Assembly (NCBI GenBank): GCA_031423635.1
Contig: JANPFX010000221.1
Location: 29,006-93,005 of the forward strand
DNA from: JANLQX01 sp031423635
GTDB taxonomy: Bacteria > Actinomycetota > Acidimicrobiia > Acidimicrobiales > JANYDT01
Length of the DNA stretch: 64,000 nt
Reading direction: 5' to 3'
Shown here: in pieces, positions 46,623 through 56,002 of the stretch
Numbering within the stretch: position 1 is the stretch's first letter
Layout of the letters: the number at the start of each line of letters is the position of its first letter
Notes under the pieces: generated by a model
What the model saw: the letters and a program-made list of their open reading frames with translations, nothing else
The model's database searches: none
Told to the model about the DNA's origin: nothing
Translations under genes and position numbers: made by a program

Positions 46623-48376
46623 CGTCGCCTCCAGCGTGCCAGAGCATGGCGCGTCCACTGCGCGAGTCGACCGCCCCGTTCCGGTGACAGCATCTGCGTT
46701 GCAACGGTATCGACCTCGGCCGGCGTCTCGCTATGCATCTCAAGGTCGGCGCCGGACCTGATGACCTTCGGTCCGGTGGGTCGCTGGCGCACCTTCATGG
46801 TCTTGCGGGAGGAGGCTGAGCCGAGCATCTCGGCAACGACGCGATCCTCGGTGAGCGTGGCGTCGGTGAGTTCGGCCGCGACCATTCCGCCCCGAAGCAC
46901 GAACACCCGGTCGCAGATGTGGACGAGTTCTTCCGCGTCGCTCGACGTGACAAGCACGGCCATTCCCTTCTCGGCCGCTTCGCTGATCGTTCGATAGATG
47001 CCAGCCTTCGCGCCGACGTCGACGCCCTGGGTCGGTTCGTCAAGGAGCAGCACCTTGGGCTCCGTTCGAAGCCAGCGCGCCAAGACCGCCTTCTGCTGGT
47101 TGCCGCCGGAGAACTTCTCCATCCGTCTTCGGATGATCGGCGGTTGCACGTCGAGCCGTCTCACCCAGTCCGTGACCTCGTTCCGTACGGTGCGATGACG
47201 AAGCCGCCCGCTGCGTTGCAGCGGACCATAGCGGGGGAGTGGTATGTGTTCGACCAGTCGGTCATCGGCCACCAGACCGAGGTTCTTGCGGTCGGCGGGC
47301 ACGAGTGCCATGCCAGCCTTGATGGCCTCGCGCGGAGCGGCAAAGACTTTCGTCTTGCCCACCAGCACACGACCGGCAAAACGCGGCGACGCACCGAACA
47401 CGCATGCGGCGATTTCGTCGCGCCCGGAACCGACGAGCCCGGCGACGCCGACGACTTCGCCGACGTGAACCGTGAAGCTCACATCGCGCAACGTGATGCC
47501 CGACACGCCGACTACCTCCAATACCGGAACAAGTGAACGAGCCGTGGACGAGCGACTGTAGAGCTGCATGACCGATCGGCCCACGATGAGTTCGATGAGC
47601 TTCGCCTGGCTCAACTGCGCAGAGGGCACTCCAGCGGCGACGACCTGACCATCGCGCAGCACGGTGACGCGATCTGCGAGGCCGAGTACTTCTTCGAGAA
47701 TGTGGCTGACGAAGACCACACCGGCACCCTCGGCGGCCACGCGTCTGACCTCGCGGAAGAGAGCATCGACTTCGTTGCGGTTGAGCGATGCCGTTGGCTC
47801 GTCGAGAACAAGGATGCCCCGCTCTCCAGGCTCCCAGTCACGAAGCGCGCGTACGATAGCGATAGCAGCACGTTCGGCCGCAGTGAGAAGCGCGACCGGC
47901 CGTCGTACGTCAGGAGCAAGTCCGAACCGCAGGAGTTCGTGTTGGGCCCGCTCCACTTCGGCGCTCCACGCAATCCGCCCGAAGGCTCCTGTTGTCCAGC
48001 CCTGCCCCAGGCCGAGATTCTCGACCGCCGACAGGGTCGGTACCAGGCCGAGGTCTTGATGGACGATACGAATCCGGCGCCGGATATCGGCAGGCGCCGA
48101 CCACAGGTCGACGGGTTGGGCATCAACGAGCACCTGTGCTCCGTGGTCGGCTTTGATGTAGCCGCCGAGCAGTTTGATGAGCGTGGACTTACCCGACCCG
48201 TTCTGCCCGACGATCGCATGCACTTCGCCGGAGCGCAGCGTCAACATGGCATCGCGGAGCGCAACCTGCCCGGGATAGGTCTTGGACAGTCGTCGGATCG
48301 TCAGAAGGTCAGCAGGCCCGTCCACCGGAGTGGACGGGCCTACCGATTCTTCAGGGGAACGGAGATCGACGATCAC
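46619..48376 (-). CDS. CUT2-type sugar ABC importer ATPase, tandem domains
   Basis: A 585-residue protein with two ABC domains like RbsA. Domain 1 has a good Walker A (GQNGSGKST, 57-65) and Walker B ILVLDEPTASL, but the signature reads ALLTAAERAAIAI. Domain 2 has a degenerate Walker A (GLVGSGRDE, normal for RbsA) with FSGGNQQKAVLARW and LLLDEPTQGVDVG. A ~60-residue C-terminal extension, rich in Arg, is beyond the usual family end. The start is a GTG without an obvious ribosome-binding site, 39 bp after the binding-protein gene. Confidence 0.88.
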   Translation of the reverse strand: MIVDLRSPEESVGPSTPVDGPADLLTIRRLSKTYPGQVALRDAMLTLRSGEVHAIVGQNGSGKSTLIKLLGGYIKADHGAQVLVDAQPVDLWSAPADIRRRIRIVHQDLGLVPTLSAVENLGLGQGWTTGAFGRIAWSAEVERAQHELLRFGLAPDVRRPVALLTAAERAAIAIVRALRDWEPGERGILVLDEPTASLNRNEVDALFREVRRVAAEGAGVVFVSHILEEVLGLADRVTVLRDGQVVAAGVPSAQLSQAKLIELIVGRSVMQLYSRSSTARSLVPVLEVVGVSGITLRDVSFTVHVGEVVGVAGLVGSGRDEIAACVFGASPRFAGRVLVGKTKVFAAPREAIKAGMALVPADRKNLGLVADDRLVEHIPLPRYGPLQRSGRLRHRTVRNEVTDWVRRLDVQPPIIRRRMEKFSGGNQQKAVLARWLRTEPKVLLLDEPTQGVDVGAKAGIYRTISEAAEKGMAVLVTSSDAEELVHICDRVFVLRGGMVAAELTDATLTEDRVVAEMLGSASSRKTMKVRQRPTGPKVIRSGADLEMHSETPAEVDTVATQMLSPERGGRLAQWTRHALARWRRR

Positions 48377-48415
48377 TGCAGCCGAACGTCGGATGTGGCT
48401 GACTGCCTGCGAAAA

Positions 48416-49672
48416 TCACTTGCCCCAGAGCTTGGCGAATTGATCCTGAAATCCGTTGACCCCCGGCCACAGCTTCGATGCGTCGGCGAGACTGCCCTTC
48501 TCCAGGATCTGGAGCGGGAGGCCGTTCACCAGGATGTCGGGGTGTCCTTCGATGGATGCTTGCGCCGGGGGCGTCGAACGTCCCGGCCCAGTTCCGGAAA
48601 GCACGCGAGCAGCGACATCGATGGCCCGCCATCCGAGCAGCTCCGATGCGAGACCAACTTCGGCGACCTGGTGCTTTCCCGCATCGATGAAGCCGAAGTT
48701 CATCGGGCCACCGGCCTGTGAAATAGCTTGGGCCTGGGGGAGCAGACCGGCCGCTTCGATGGCGTCGGGCACACCGAAGAGCATGCCGCCGAAGGCGTAC
48801 ACGACGAAATCGAGATCCTTGTTGGCCTGTAGCTTCGAGACGATCTGACCGGGGAGGTTGGTGCCGAGGTCGGTGATCGCGGCCTCCATGGTGTCGACCT
48901 TGCAGTCCGCACACACCTTGGCGATCTCCTCGGTGAAGCCCTTCTGCACAGTGGACAGGACGGGGAACACCGGTAGGCCGACGAACAAGATGTTCTTCTT
49001 TGCCGATTTCGTAGCAGCGTAGTCCGCCATCAACGCACCGTAGAAGTAGTAGTCATCACCGGAGAGCAGATTCGCCGAGATACCGTTACCCGGTTCGTAG
49101 GGCTCCGGCATCGACCAGGCAATCACCGGGATCTTGGCGTCCTCAAGGGTCTTCAGCTGGGTCGCGAACCATTCCCGCGGGTTCCCGCTCGTGAGCACAA
49201 CGTCGGGCTTGGCGGCAATGGCGGCGTCAAAGGCCGCAGCAACCGTCTCCGGCGTGTCCTTGTGTGCAGTGGTCTCGAGCGTCCAGCCGAGCTTCTTGGC
49301 GGCTGCTTCGATTCCGCCCTTGATCTCTTCACAGACCGGCACGCTGCACTGCACGTAGTACACCTTCTTACCGGCGGGAATGGCGGCGATTGCCTCGTTG
49401 AACGGCAGCTCGGTGACCGGCTTCGTGAACGCTGCAACGCGATCGGCCGGATCAGTAGTAGCCGTTGCTGCGCTGGTCTCCGCAGCTGCGGCTTCGGTCG
49501 GCGCTGCCTCGGTGGCGGCCGGCTCTGTCTCTGCCGGGGCCGCCTCGGTTGCGGGTGCCTCGGTGGCGACCGCTTCCGTCGCTGCGTCGGTGGTTTTGCT
49601 GTCGCTACTGCACGCGGTGGCGATGAGGCCAACCGCAATAATGAGAGCCGACAGGATACGGCGAGATTTCAT
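48416..49672 (-). CDS. Substrate-binding lipoprotein of the CUT2-type importer
   Basis: A 418-residue lipoprotein. The signal is MKSRRILSALIIAVGLIATAC with the lipobox Cys. About 60 residues of Ala/Thr/Glu/Pro-rich repeats (TEAPATEAAPAETEPAATEA) act as a spacer from the membrane. The rest is a periplasmic-binding fold of the Peripla_BP_4 type (KKVYYVQCSVPVCEEIKGGI, VVLTSGNPREWFATQL). Such proteins bind sugars or other small polar ligands. It heads the minus-strand importer genes, divergent from a P450, 155 bp between starts. Confidence 0.88.
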   Translation of the reverse strand: MKSRRILSALIIAVGLIATACSSDSKTTDAATEAVATEAPATEAAPAETEPAATEAAPTEAAAAETSAATATTDPADRVAAFTKPVTELPFNEAIAAIPAGKKVYYVQCSVPVCEEIKGGIEAAAKKLGWTLETTAHKDTPETVAAAFDAAIAAKPDVVLTSGNPREWFATQLKTLEDAKIPVIAWSMPEPYEPGNGISANLLSGDDYYFYGALMADYAATKSAKKNILFVGLPVFPVLSTVQKGFTEEIAKVCADCKVDTMEAAITDLGTNLPGQIVSKLQANKDLDFVVYAFGGMLFGVPDAIEAAGLLPQAQAISQAGGPMNFGFIDAGKHQVAEVGLASELLGWRAIDVAARVLSGTGPGRSTPPAQASIEGHPDILVNGLPLQILEKGSLADASKLWPGVNGFQDQFAKLWGK

Positions 49673-49827
49673 GAAGGTCCCCTGGTGTGGTGACGCCCTG
49701 CGCAGGGCGCGTACGAGGCACGTAGTGTTGCATCTAACGACGGTGCCGTCCAACTTTTGTCGTGGTGCTCGCCGCACGGCGATCACCGGCCCGTCTGCCG
49801 ATCTCTTTTCCCTCTGAGGTTTGTCCT

Positions 49828-51102
49828 GTGCCCGGCTTCTCACCTCTCCAAGACGATCCCTCGATAGGCGAAGCACTGCGCGTCGACACGTGGTCCGGCG
49901 CACGCGAGGTCTTTCGGGCCAGAACCCTCCGCCAAGGTCTTTACGACGAAGCAGGGGTGCTGATGCGCGACGTCATCGTGAACCTCCACGGTGTAGCCCA
50001 CCGGGATCGGCGACGCGTCGAGAACCGGCTCTTCCGACGGGACAACTTCCGCTGGTACGACGCGGAGGTCATCCCATTTCTCATCTCCGAAGCGATCGCC
50101 GCCGACATCGCGTCGGGGCAAGCTGATCTGTTGACCCTTGCCAGGCGAACGATGATGAAGCTCGCCTGCACGATCGCCGGTCTCGACATCGTCGACGACG
50201 ATTTCGAGACCGTGTTCGCGCTTATGAATCGGCTGGCGCGAGCGGCAACGGTCTTTCACGCAACGATCGATCACGACGAATTGCGCGCCGACGGCCTCGA
50301 TGCGCTCACCCAGGTCGACACCCTGTTCGTGCGGCCGGCGCTTCATCGACGCATCGCTCTCATCAACGCGCACGCTGCGGGCGAATGTGCCGAGGACGAA
50401 CTTCCGCGAGATGTGCTCACCACGCTCCTGTGCAACCAGGACGCATTGGGCCTGCCGATCGATGTCGTAATCAGGGAAACCGCGTACTTCCCGTGGGTGG
50501 GCTCACACTCCACCGCCAATGCGTTCGTCCATGCGGTTCACCGACTCTTCCAGTGGTTCGATGCCCACCCGGCGGATCGGTTGACCGTTACATCCGATCC
50601 GTTACGCCTCCAGCGATTCGTACACGAGACGTTGCGGCTGCATCCGGCGTCACCACAGACTCACCGCCTCGGCACCGACGAACCAACGACGATCGGCGGA
50701 AACGTGATCGCTTTTGGTCAACGGGTCATCGTCGACATGGAGCAGGCGAATCGAGATCGCAGCGTGTGGGGACCGGATGCCGACGAGTTCTGTCCCGACC
50801 GTCGCATCCCCGACGACGCCGCACCATGGGGGCTCACGTTCGGGCACGGCATCCATGCCTGCCTGGGTATGGAGTTGGCCGGCGGCACGGCTCCCGAACT
50901 CGGGGCTGCCGGAGCCGTCGATCCGAACGCCCACGTGTTCGGGGCGATCACCACGATGGCCTCGATGCTCTTCGCCCGCGGGCTCGAACGCGACCCCCGG
51001 CACCCGGCCGTGCTCGACACGTCGACCGTTCGCACCGTGTTCTCCTCCTATCCCGTGGTGTTCCGGCCGACGACCGCGACCTTGGCGTCCGTTGAACAGT
51101 GA
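49828..51102 (+). CDS. Cytochrome P450 (second paralogue)
   Basis: A 424-residue P450. The heme loop is TFGHGIHACLG with Cys345 and E-x-x-R is HETLR. In the I-helix the usual A-G-x-x-T becomes VGSHS (224-228) with Ser in the Thr place, as if proton delivery were altered. It shares RQGLYDE...VNLHG and RRRVENRLFRRD with the P450 at 38939. The GTG start at 49828 follows TGAGG. Its stop is 22 bp before the TrmB-type regulator. Confidence 0.9.
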   Translation: MPGFSPLQDDPSIGEALRVDTWSGAREVFRARTLRQGLYDEAGVLMRDVIVNLHGVAHRDRRRVENRLFRRDNFRWYDAEVIPFLISEAIAADIASGQADLLTLARRTMMKLACTIAGLDIVDDDFETVFALMNRLARAATVFHATIDHDELRADGLDALTQVDTLFVRPALHRRIALINAHAAGECAEDELPRDVLTTLLCNQDALGLPIDVVIRETAYFPWVGSHSTANAFVHAVHRLFQWFDAHPADRLTVTSDPLRLQRFVHETLRLHPASPQTHRLGTDEPTTIGGNVIAFGQRVIVDMEQANRDRSVWGPDADEFCPDRRIPDDAAPWGLTFGHGIHACLGMELAGGTAPELGAAGAVDPNAHVFGAITTMASMLFARGLERDPRHPAVLDTSTVRTVFSSYPVVFRPTTATLASVEQ

Positions 51103-51124
51103 CTGGATCGGTAGAGTCGCACCG

Positions 51125-51979
51125 ATGCCCGCCGAAGACGTCGTTGAGCAACTCCGACGTATTGGGATGTCCGGCTACGAAGCCAAGGTCTATCTCGCCA
51201 TGCTCGCCGCCGGTCTACCGCTGAACGGATACGAACTCGCCAAGCAGTCCGGTGTTCCGCGCAGCACGGTGTACGAAACAGTCGCCAAGCTCGTGGCCCG
51301 TGGCAGCGCGTTCGAGGTCAACGTTCCCGACTCGGGAACCGCGTACCTTCCGCTCCCGATCGAGAGTCTTCTCGCCCGCGTGCGCCGCGAGGTCGACGAT
51401 GCGCTCGGTGCACTTGCCACGTCGTTGCCGAACGTCAGCGCACCACGCGAGACCCATCTCACGCAACAGATCCGCGGCCGGCGCAGCGTGCTCGACCGCG
51501 CCAAGGACGTCATCGAGAGTGCCGTGTCGGATCTCCTCGTTTCGATCTGGCCGCCCGAGGTTCCGGCCGTCGTCGACGACTTGCGACGCGCCGCCGCACG
51601 TGGCGTTGAGGTGACCACCCTCGTGTTCGGTGGCGGCGACTCCCTTCGGGGAGTCGGCACGGTGTTCGAGCATCGTTTCTCGGCGCCCGACGTCGTGGAG
51701 GAACGTCTCGGTTGCCGTCTGTTCGCCTTCGTTGCCGATCGTTCCAGTGTCCTGACCGCTGGTGCAGTTGGTGAGGAGACGTGGGGCATGTGGTGTGATG
51801 ACCCGGCGATGGCGCTCGTTGTTGCTGAGTACATCCGCCACGACATGGCGATCCAATCGATCCTCGGCTCCACCCACGGCCAGGCGCTCCGGGGTCTGTG
51901 GGAGGGGTCGGAGGAACTCCAGCGGCTTCGTGCCACGGTGGGTTCGCCCGGCCTGCAGGTGTTCGGGGCAAAACCATGA
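51125..51979 (+). CDS. TrmB-family transcriptional regulator
   Basis: A 284-residue regulator. The N-terminal winged helix is VVEQLRRIGMSGYEAKVYLA with KQSGVPRSTVYETVAKLVAR as recognition helix. The C-terminal part matches the PLD-like TrmB effector domain (DLLVSIWPPEVPAVVDDLRR). TrmB relatives sense sugars, consistent with the sugar-type importer next door. TAGAGT (51112-51117) lies 7 nt before the ATG, suggesting a leaderless transcript of its own inside the run. It probably controls part of the island. Confidence 0.82.
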   Translation: MPAEDVVEQLRRIGMSGYEAKVYLAMLAAGLPLNGYELAKQSGVPRSTVYETVAKLVARGSAFEVNVPDSGTAYLPLPIESLLARVRREVDDALGALATSLPNVSAPRETHLTQQIRGRRSVLDRAKDVIESAVSDLLVSIWPPEVPAVVDDLRRAAARGVEVTTLVFGGGDSLRGVGTVFEHRFSAPDVVEERLGCRLFAFVADRSSVLTAGAVGEETWGMWCDDPAMALVVAEYIRHDMAIQSILGSTHGQALRGLWEGSEELQRLRATVGSPGLQVFGAKP

Positions 51980-52061
51980 CCTCACGTTTCGCGACTCGAT
52001 CGCGGGCGACCAGTGCTCCGGAGACCAGCTCCCCAGAAATCACATCGAAACGAAGGACTCC

Positions 52062-52286
52062 ATGATCGAACGACCCGTCGTGACCATCGACAAGGAACGC
52101 TGCGTGAGCGCAGGGCGTTGCATCGCCGATGAATCGTCAGCATTCGGTTTCGACGGCGACGAACTTGCTGAAGTTCTGCCCGGCGCTTCGGAGCTTTCGG
52201 TCGAGCGGCTGATCGTTCTGGCCCGTCGGTGCCCGGGCCTGGCGATCGAAGTTCGCTCCTTTTCCGGCGAGTTGCTGGCGCCGTGA
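52062..52286 (+). CDS. 3Fe-4S ferredoxin
   Basis: A 74-residue ferredoxin, VTIDKERCVSAGRCIADESS, with C-x2-(A)-G-x-C plus a Cys-Pro near residue 57 (RRCPGLAIEV). Three cysteines in this pattern bind a 3Fe-4S cluster, as in the electron donors of actinobacterial P450s. It lies 960 bp after a P450 gene, with the regulator between. No ferredoxin reductase is seen nearby. Its TGA overlaps the GTG of the next gene (GTGA). Confidence 0.9.
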   Translation: MIERPVVTIDKERCVSAGRCIADESSAFGFDGDELAEVLPGASELSVERLIVLARRCPGLAIEVRSFSGELLAP

Positions 52287-53299
52287 GCACACCCCGCGTC
52301 GCTCGACACCTCCGGCCGGGTCCGGTCGATGTCCATGCACACGTTGTTCTGGAGGACACCTTCGGCACCGCCGGACCTCACGGACCGCGACTCGACGAAG
52401 AAGGAGGAGTGCAGGAGTTCCACGTCGGTGCGTACACGCTGTGCGGCGTACGCTACCGCGGCTCACTCTTCATGGATGCGAACCTGCGGATCGAACGCAT
52501 GGACGCGCATGGCATTTCGGTGCAGGCCCTCTCGCCGAATCCGCTGACCTACTTTCACCACGTCGATGCGTCGCTGGCGATCGACTATTGCCGACGTCAC
52601 AACGACTCGTTGGCCGTACTCGTGGCAGCGCACCCGGATCGATTGGTCGGTCTCGCTCAGCTCCCGGCACAAGACCCCGACGCCGCGTGCGAGGAGCTCC
52701 GGCGAAGCATCGAGGAGTTGGGCCTCGTCGGCGGCTACATCGGAACCGACCCTGGGCCGCGAGCGCTCGACGACGCTGCGCTCGAACAACTCTGGTCGAC
52801 CTTCGTCGATCTTGACGTACCGGTGTTCGTCCATCCCGCGCCATCGGGAATCGATGGGCCGCTGCGTGATGCTCGTCTTCGCCGTTTCGATCTCGATCTC
52901 ATTCTCGAGTTTGCCTACGAGGAATCCGTCGCCGTCGCACAGTTGATTTTCGGTGGCGTCCTCCACCGCCACCCTGAGCTCGACGTGTGCCTGAGCCACG
53001 GCGGTGGTGCGATCCCGTACCTCTACGGTCGGTGGGAGGCGGCCACGCGTCTACGGGCGTGGTCGCCCGACTGGCTACGCGAGCCCGGAGCATACGGTCG
53101 CATGTTGGCACGGCTGTGGTTCGACGTGCATGTCGCCGACCAGCGCGCCGTGCGTCTGCTCGCCGAGGTTGTGGGCGAGGGCCGGCTCGTCATGGGCACG
53201 AACTTCGGCGGATGGGACACCGGTGGCGATGAGTCCGAAACTGCGGGCCGTGCCGACGCTCTCGCTGACAATGCTCGGCGGCTTCTTCGCCTCTCCTAG
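52283..53299 (+). CDS. Amidohydrolase_2-family metal-dependent hydrolase/decarboxylase
   Basis: A 338-residue barrel of the ACMSD / gamma-resorcylate decarboxylase group. The metal motifs are VDVHAHVV (H-x-H), VPVFVHPAP (His) and CLSHGGGAIPYLYGRW (His). At the last acid position (usually GTDYP) it reads GTNFGGWDTGG, so the Asp may be displaced. Relatives decarboxylate or hydrolyse ring compounds. It is translationally coupled to the ferredoxin. Confidence 0.85.
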   Translation: MSTPRVARHLRPGPVDVHAHVVLEDTFGTAGPHGPRLDEEGGVQEFHVGAYTLCGVRYRGSLFMDANLRIERMDAHGISVQALSPNPLTYFHHVDASLAIDYCRRHNDSLAVLVAAHPDRLVGLAQLPAQDPDAACEELRRSIEELGLVGGYIGTDPGPRALDDAALEQLWSTFVDLDVPVFVHPAPSGIDGPLRDARLRRFDLDLILEFAYEESVAVAQLIFGGVLHRHPELDVCLSHGGGAIPYLYGRWEAATRLRAWSPDWLREPGAYGRMLARLWFDVHVADQRAVRLLAEVVGEGRLVMGTNFGGWDTGGDESETAGRADALADNARRLLRLS

Positions 53300-53305
53300 A
53301 CCGAT

Positions 53306-53340
53306 GCTGTCGTGACGTGCGCTGTCGTGACGTGCGCTGT
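53306..53340. repeat. 15-bp tandem repeat between convergent genes
   Basis: GCTGTCGTGACGTGC is repeated at 53306-53320 and 53321-53335 with a partial third copy at 53336. It ends at the stop of the Rieske oxygenase gene. Confidence 0.85.
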
Positions 53341-54929
53341 CACCGTGTCGGATCGATGCGTTGGAAGAGTCGGTCGTAGAAGTGGCGGATCTTCGATTCG
53401 TTGTAACTCGCGAAGATCACCTCCTGCTGCTCCTGCGCCTTCAGTCCGGTTTGCACATGGGGCAGGTTGAGCGAGTCCTGTTGGAACACCTTCACGATCG
53501 GGCCGAGCTCACCTGCCAGCATCCAGTCGTCATCAACACCGAGGTGGGTGACCTTGGCCGGGGCCGGACGGTTTTCGGGGTCCGGAGCAGGCGGCCAGAT
53601 CATGATCTCGAAGATTGAGGAGTTCGGATCTGAACCGTTCGGACGGAAGCGGTACATGAGGTAGTGGAAGCAACCCCACGGCGACCAGTTCGGGAAAACG
53701 GAATAGAACATCGCGTCGATCATTTCCGCGTCGCTCACATTGTCGACGTTGACCTCCCCCCCGAACTGGGTGCGGACGCCGGCGCGCTTCTGCTCGGCAA
53801 TCCACGCCCGGACGGCCGGTGGACCGCCCGCCTTCACCTCCGCCGGCGGGTTCGGCGTCGACAGCGGAATGTCTTCGAGACCTGGAAGTAAGGTGCCGCC
53901 GACCCACTTGCACAGATGCGGATCGGCCTGAGTCTGCGAACCGCTGATCCAGTTGCCTTCGTCGTCGAAGATGCTGGCGTTGCCGTCGAGATCGGTGACC
54001 TCCACGTGACACGAATCGACGCGACCTGTCTCGAGCCGTTGGTAGATATGCCCGTTCAGCGGATGTCGCCACCTGGCATACTGCTTGCCGTCGGCGAGCC
54101 GCTCGTAGTGCGGCATACCGGCAAGATGCGGGCTTTCCACGGCATGCGGGGAGATCGCCCGGGAGAAGTTCTCGTAGACGTCGTAACGGCTGTTGGCGTC
54201 GCCGAGGTTCTCCATCAGCGTCGGGTGAGTGGCGACCGTGTGATACGCCTCCATGAACGCTTCCTGCAGGGCCTTCCAGTTCACCGGCATGATCTTGGCG
54301 ACGTGCGCAGCCTTGTAGCGATGGGTGAACGGCAGGTGGGTGAAGTGATCGCCCAGGTTGCCCAGGAAGTCTTCGAGCGGCTCGGCATTCCGATCCGGAT
54401 TGATGAACACGAACCCCTGCCACACGTCGACCTTGGCATAAGGCAGGTCGTATTCGTCCTTATCAAGATCAGGGAAATCCCATTCGCACGGGATCTCCTT
54501 CAGTGAGCCGTCGAGGTTCCAGTTCCAGCCGTGGAACGCGCACCGGAGGTTCTTTGCGCCCTTGCCTTCACAGGTTCGGAGCTTGCGGCCACGATGCAGA
54601 CACGCGTTGCGATGAGCCTTGATGCTGCCGTCGGCGTCACGGACGATGAGGAACGACAGGTGAGCGATGTCGTACACGTGGTAGTCGCCGACGTTCGGGA
54701 TGTCATCGACGAGGCAGGCGAACTGCCACACCCGACTCCACAGGTGCTCGACCTCGAGGTCATGCCACTCCTGCGAGTAGTAGACGTGGGCCGGAACGCG
54801 AGTGTTTCCCGGCGGGAGCATGGCGGACTCTCGGCGAAGGACATCGCTCACCGGATGGGAGTCGTGGCCGAGCAGCTCGGCGAAGCTGACTCCGGCAGAG
54901 CGATTGGTTCCCGTCAGGATCTCGGTCAT
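53340..54929 (-). CDS. Rieske aromatic ring-hydroxylating oxygenase, alpha subunit
   Basis: A 529-residue oxygenase. The Rieske 2Fe-2S motif is CLHRGRKL with C110 and H112, then CAFHGW with C130 and H133. The mononuclear iron site is EAFMEAYHTVATHP with H230 and H235. The protein is longer than the ~450 usual. It adds oxygen to an aromatic ring or makes a monooxygenation. No beta subunit or reductase is next to it, so electrons must come from elsewhere. It is convergent with the amidohydrolase and 144 bp after PhyH. Confidence 0.92.
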   Translation of the reverse strand: MTEILTGTNRSAGVSFAELLGHDSHPVSDVLRRESAMLPPGNTRVPAHVYYSQEWHDLEVEHLWSRVWQFACLVDDIPNVGDYHVYDIAHLSFLIVRDADGSIKAHRNACLHRGRKLRTCEGKGAKNLRCAFHGWNWNLDGSLKEIPCEWDFPDLDKDEYDLPYAKVDVWQGFVFINPDRNAEPLEDFLGNLGDHFTHLPFTHRYKAAHVAKIMPVNWKALQEAFMEAYHTVATHPTLMENLGDANSRYDVYENFSRAISPHAVESPHLAGMPHYERLADGKQYARWRHPLNGHIYQRLETGRVDSCHVEVTDLDGNASIFDDEGNWISGSQTQADPHLCKWVGGTLLPGLEDIPLSTPNPPAEVKAGGPPAVRAWIAEQKRAGVRTQFGGEVNVDNVSDAEMIDAMFYSVFPNWSPWGCFHYLMYRFRPNGSDPNSSIFEIMIWPPAPDPENRPAPAKVTHLGVDDDWMLAGELGPIVKVFQQDSLNLPHVQTGLKAQEQQEVIFASYNESKIRHFYDRLFQRIDPTR

Positions 54930-55073
54930 GACGAAACGGTAGTCCGGCGGTCAGGGATCGTTGCAGTCGGGCAGTCCCGGCTCGGTGGTGGTGAGCTCGC
55001 TGCTCTTGTAACCGTTGGCTTGGAGCCGAGTAGGCACGAAACGCCAAGCAGGTCTGTGTTCGTTCCTCAGGCA

Positions 55074-55913
55074 TCACACGGTGAGACCGGTGACCTCATC
55101 GAGCACACTCGTGCCGTCGTTGTGGGAGTGCGTGAATCCGAGCGCTCGTTCCTGACGAACGGCGTCGACAGAGCGCAGAGCGACGATGTAAGCGCGTCGC
55201 CAACTCGACTCGGTGGTGTTGCCCCCGGACCCGTGGAGCACTCCTTCGCTGTGGACCGTGATGTCTCCGCGAGATATCGGCACCGGCACCATCACATCGC
55301 CGTCACGAAGGTCGGTGATCAGGGTGTGGCTCTGGGTCCGATCCTCATGGAGCGGCCGGTGTGCGCGGACGGGCTCGGTCTGGCTGCCCGGCAGGAACTG
55401 CATGCAGCCGTTCTCCAGCGTCGAGTCCTCGACGGCGAGCCAGCACGTGGCCGTACGTCGGTCGTCGGTGTCGATCCAATAGGCCTGATCCTGATGCCAG
55501 CCGAACACGGCGTCGCTCCGGCCCGGGTGCTTTGCGAGGAGCTGATCGAAGTCGATCGTCATTCCCTCTCCACAGAGCTGCTCGGCGATCGAGTGGGCGC
55601 GCCGCTCGAACACGTTGCCGACCCACTCGGGGTGGTAGCGGCGCGGCAGCATCACGTTGACAATGGCGTAGCCCGACGGATCGGTGCCGTGCTCACCGGT
55701 CGTCATGTCGTTGAAGTCCTTGCCATCGACCTTGATCTCCCGGCGGAGGAACGCGTCGTAGACGGCCTCGATCTCATCCACCTCGGCTTGGCTCAACACG
55801 CCGCGCAGGTGCACATAACCGTCGCGTCGGAATGCCTCGAGTTCATCGTCGGACACCACGTAGGAATCCGGACGACGTCGATCGGAACCATCGGTCTTTG
55901 TCGTGCTCGTCAC
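55074..55913 (-). CDS. Phytanoyl-CoA dioxygenase (PhyH) family protein
   Basis: A 279-residue Fe(II)/2-oxoglutarate oxygenase. It has LEAFRRDGYVHLRGVLSQAE at the start, GWHQDQAYW (H-x-D) and GVLHGSGGN (His), with NGCMQFLPGSQTE between. The GTG at 55913 has TACCAT (55921-55926) 7 nt upstream, so it is probably leaderless. It hydroxylates a small molecule or acyl-CoA; which one is unknown. Confidence 0.86.
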   Translation of the reverse strand: MTSTTKTDGSDRRRPDSYVVSDDELEAFRRDGYVHLRGVLSQAEVDEIEAVYDAFLRREIKVDGKDFNDMTTGEHGTDPSGYAIVNVMLPRRYHPEWVGNVFERRAHSIAEQLCGEGMTIDFDQLLAKHPGRSDAVFGWHQDQAYWIDTDDRRTATCWLAVEDSTLENGCMQFLPGSQTEPVRAHRPLHEDRTQSHTLITDLRDGDVMVPVPISRGDITVHSEGVLHGSGGNTTESSWRRAYIVALRSVDAVRQERALGFTHSHNDGTSVLDEVTGLTV

Positions 55914-56002
55914 GCCGTCAATGGTACGGCCCGGGTGATTCCTGTGTTCGAGCCCGGCGGGGGCGAGTTCGCCGGACCTTCGCCCGGTCCCTCGCAAGTG
56001 CG

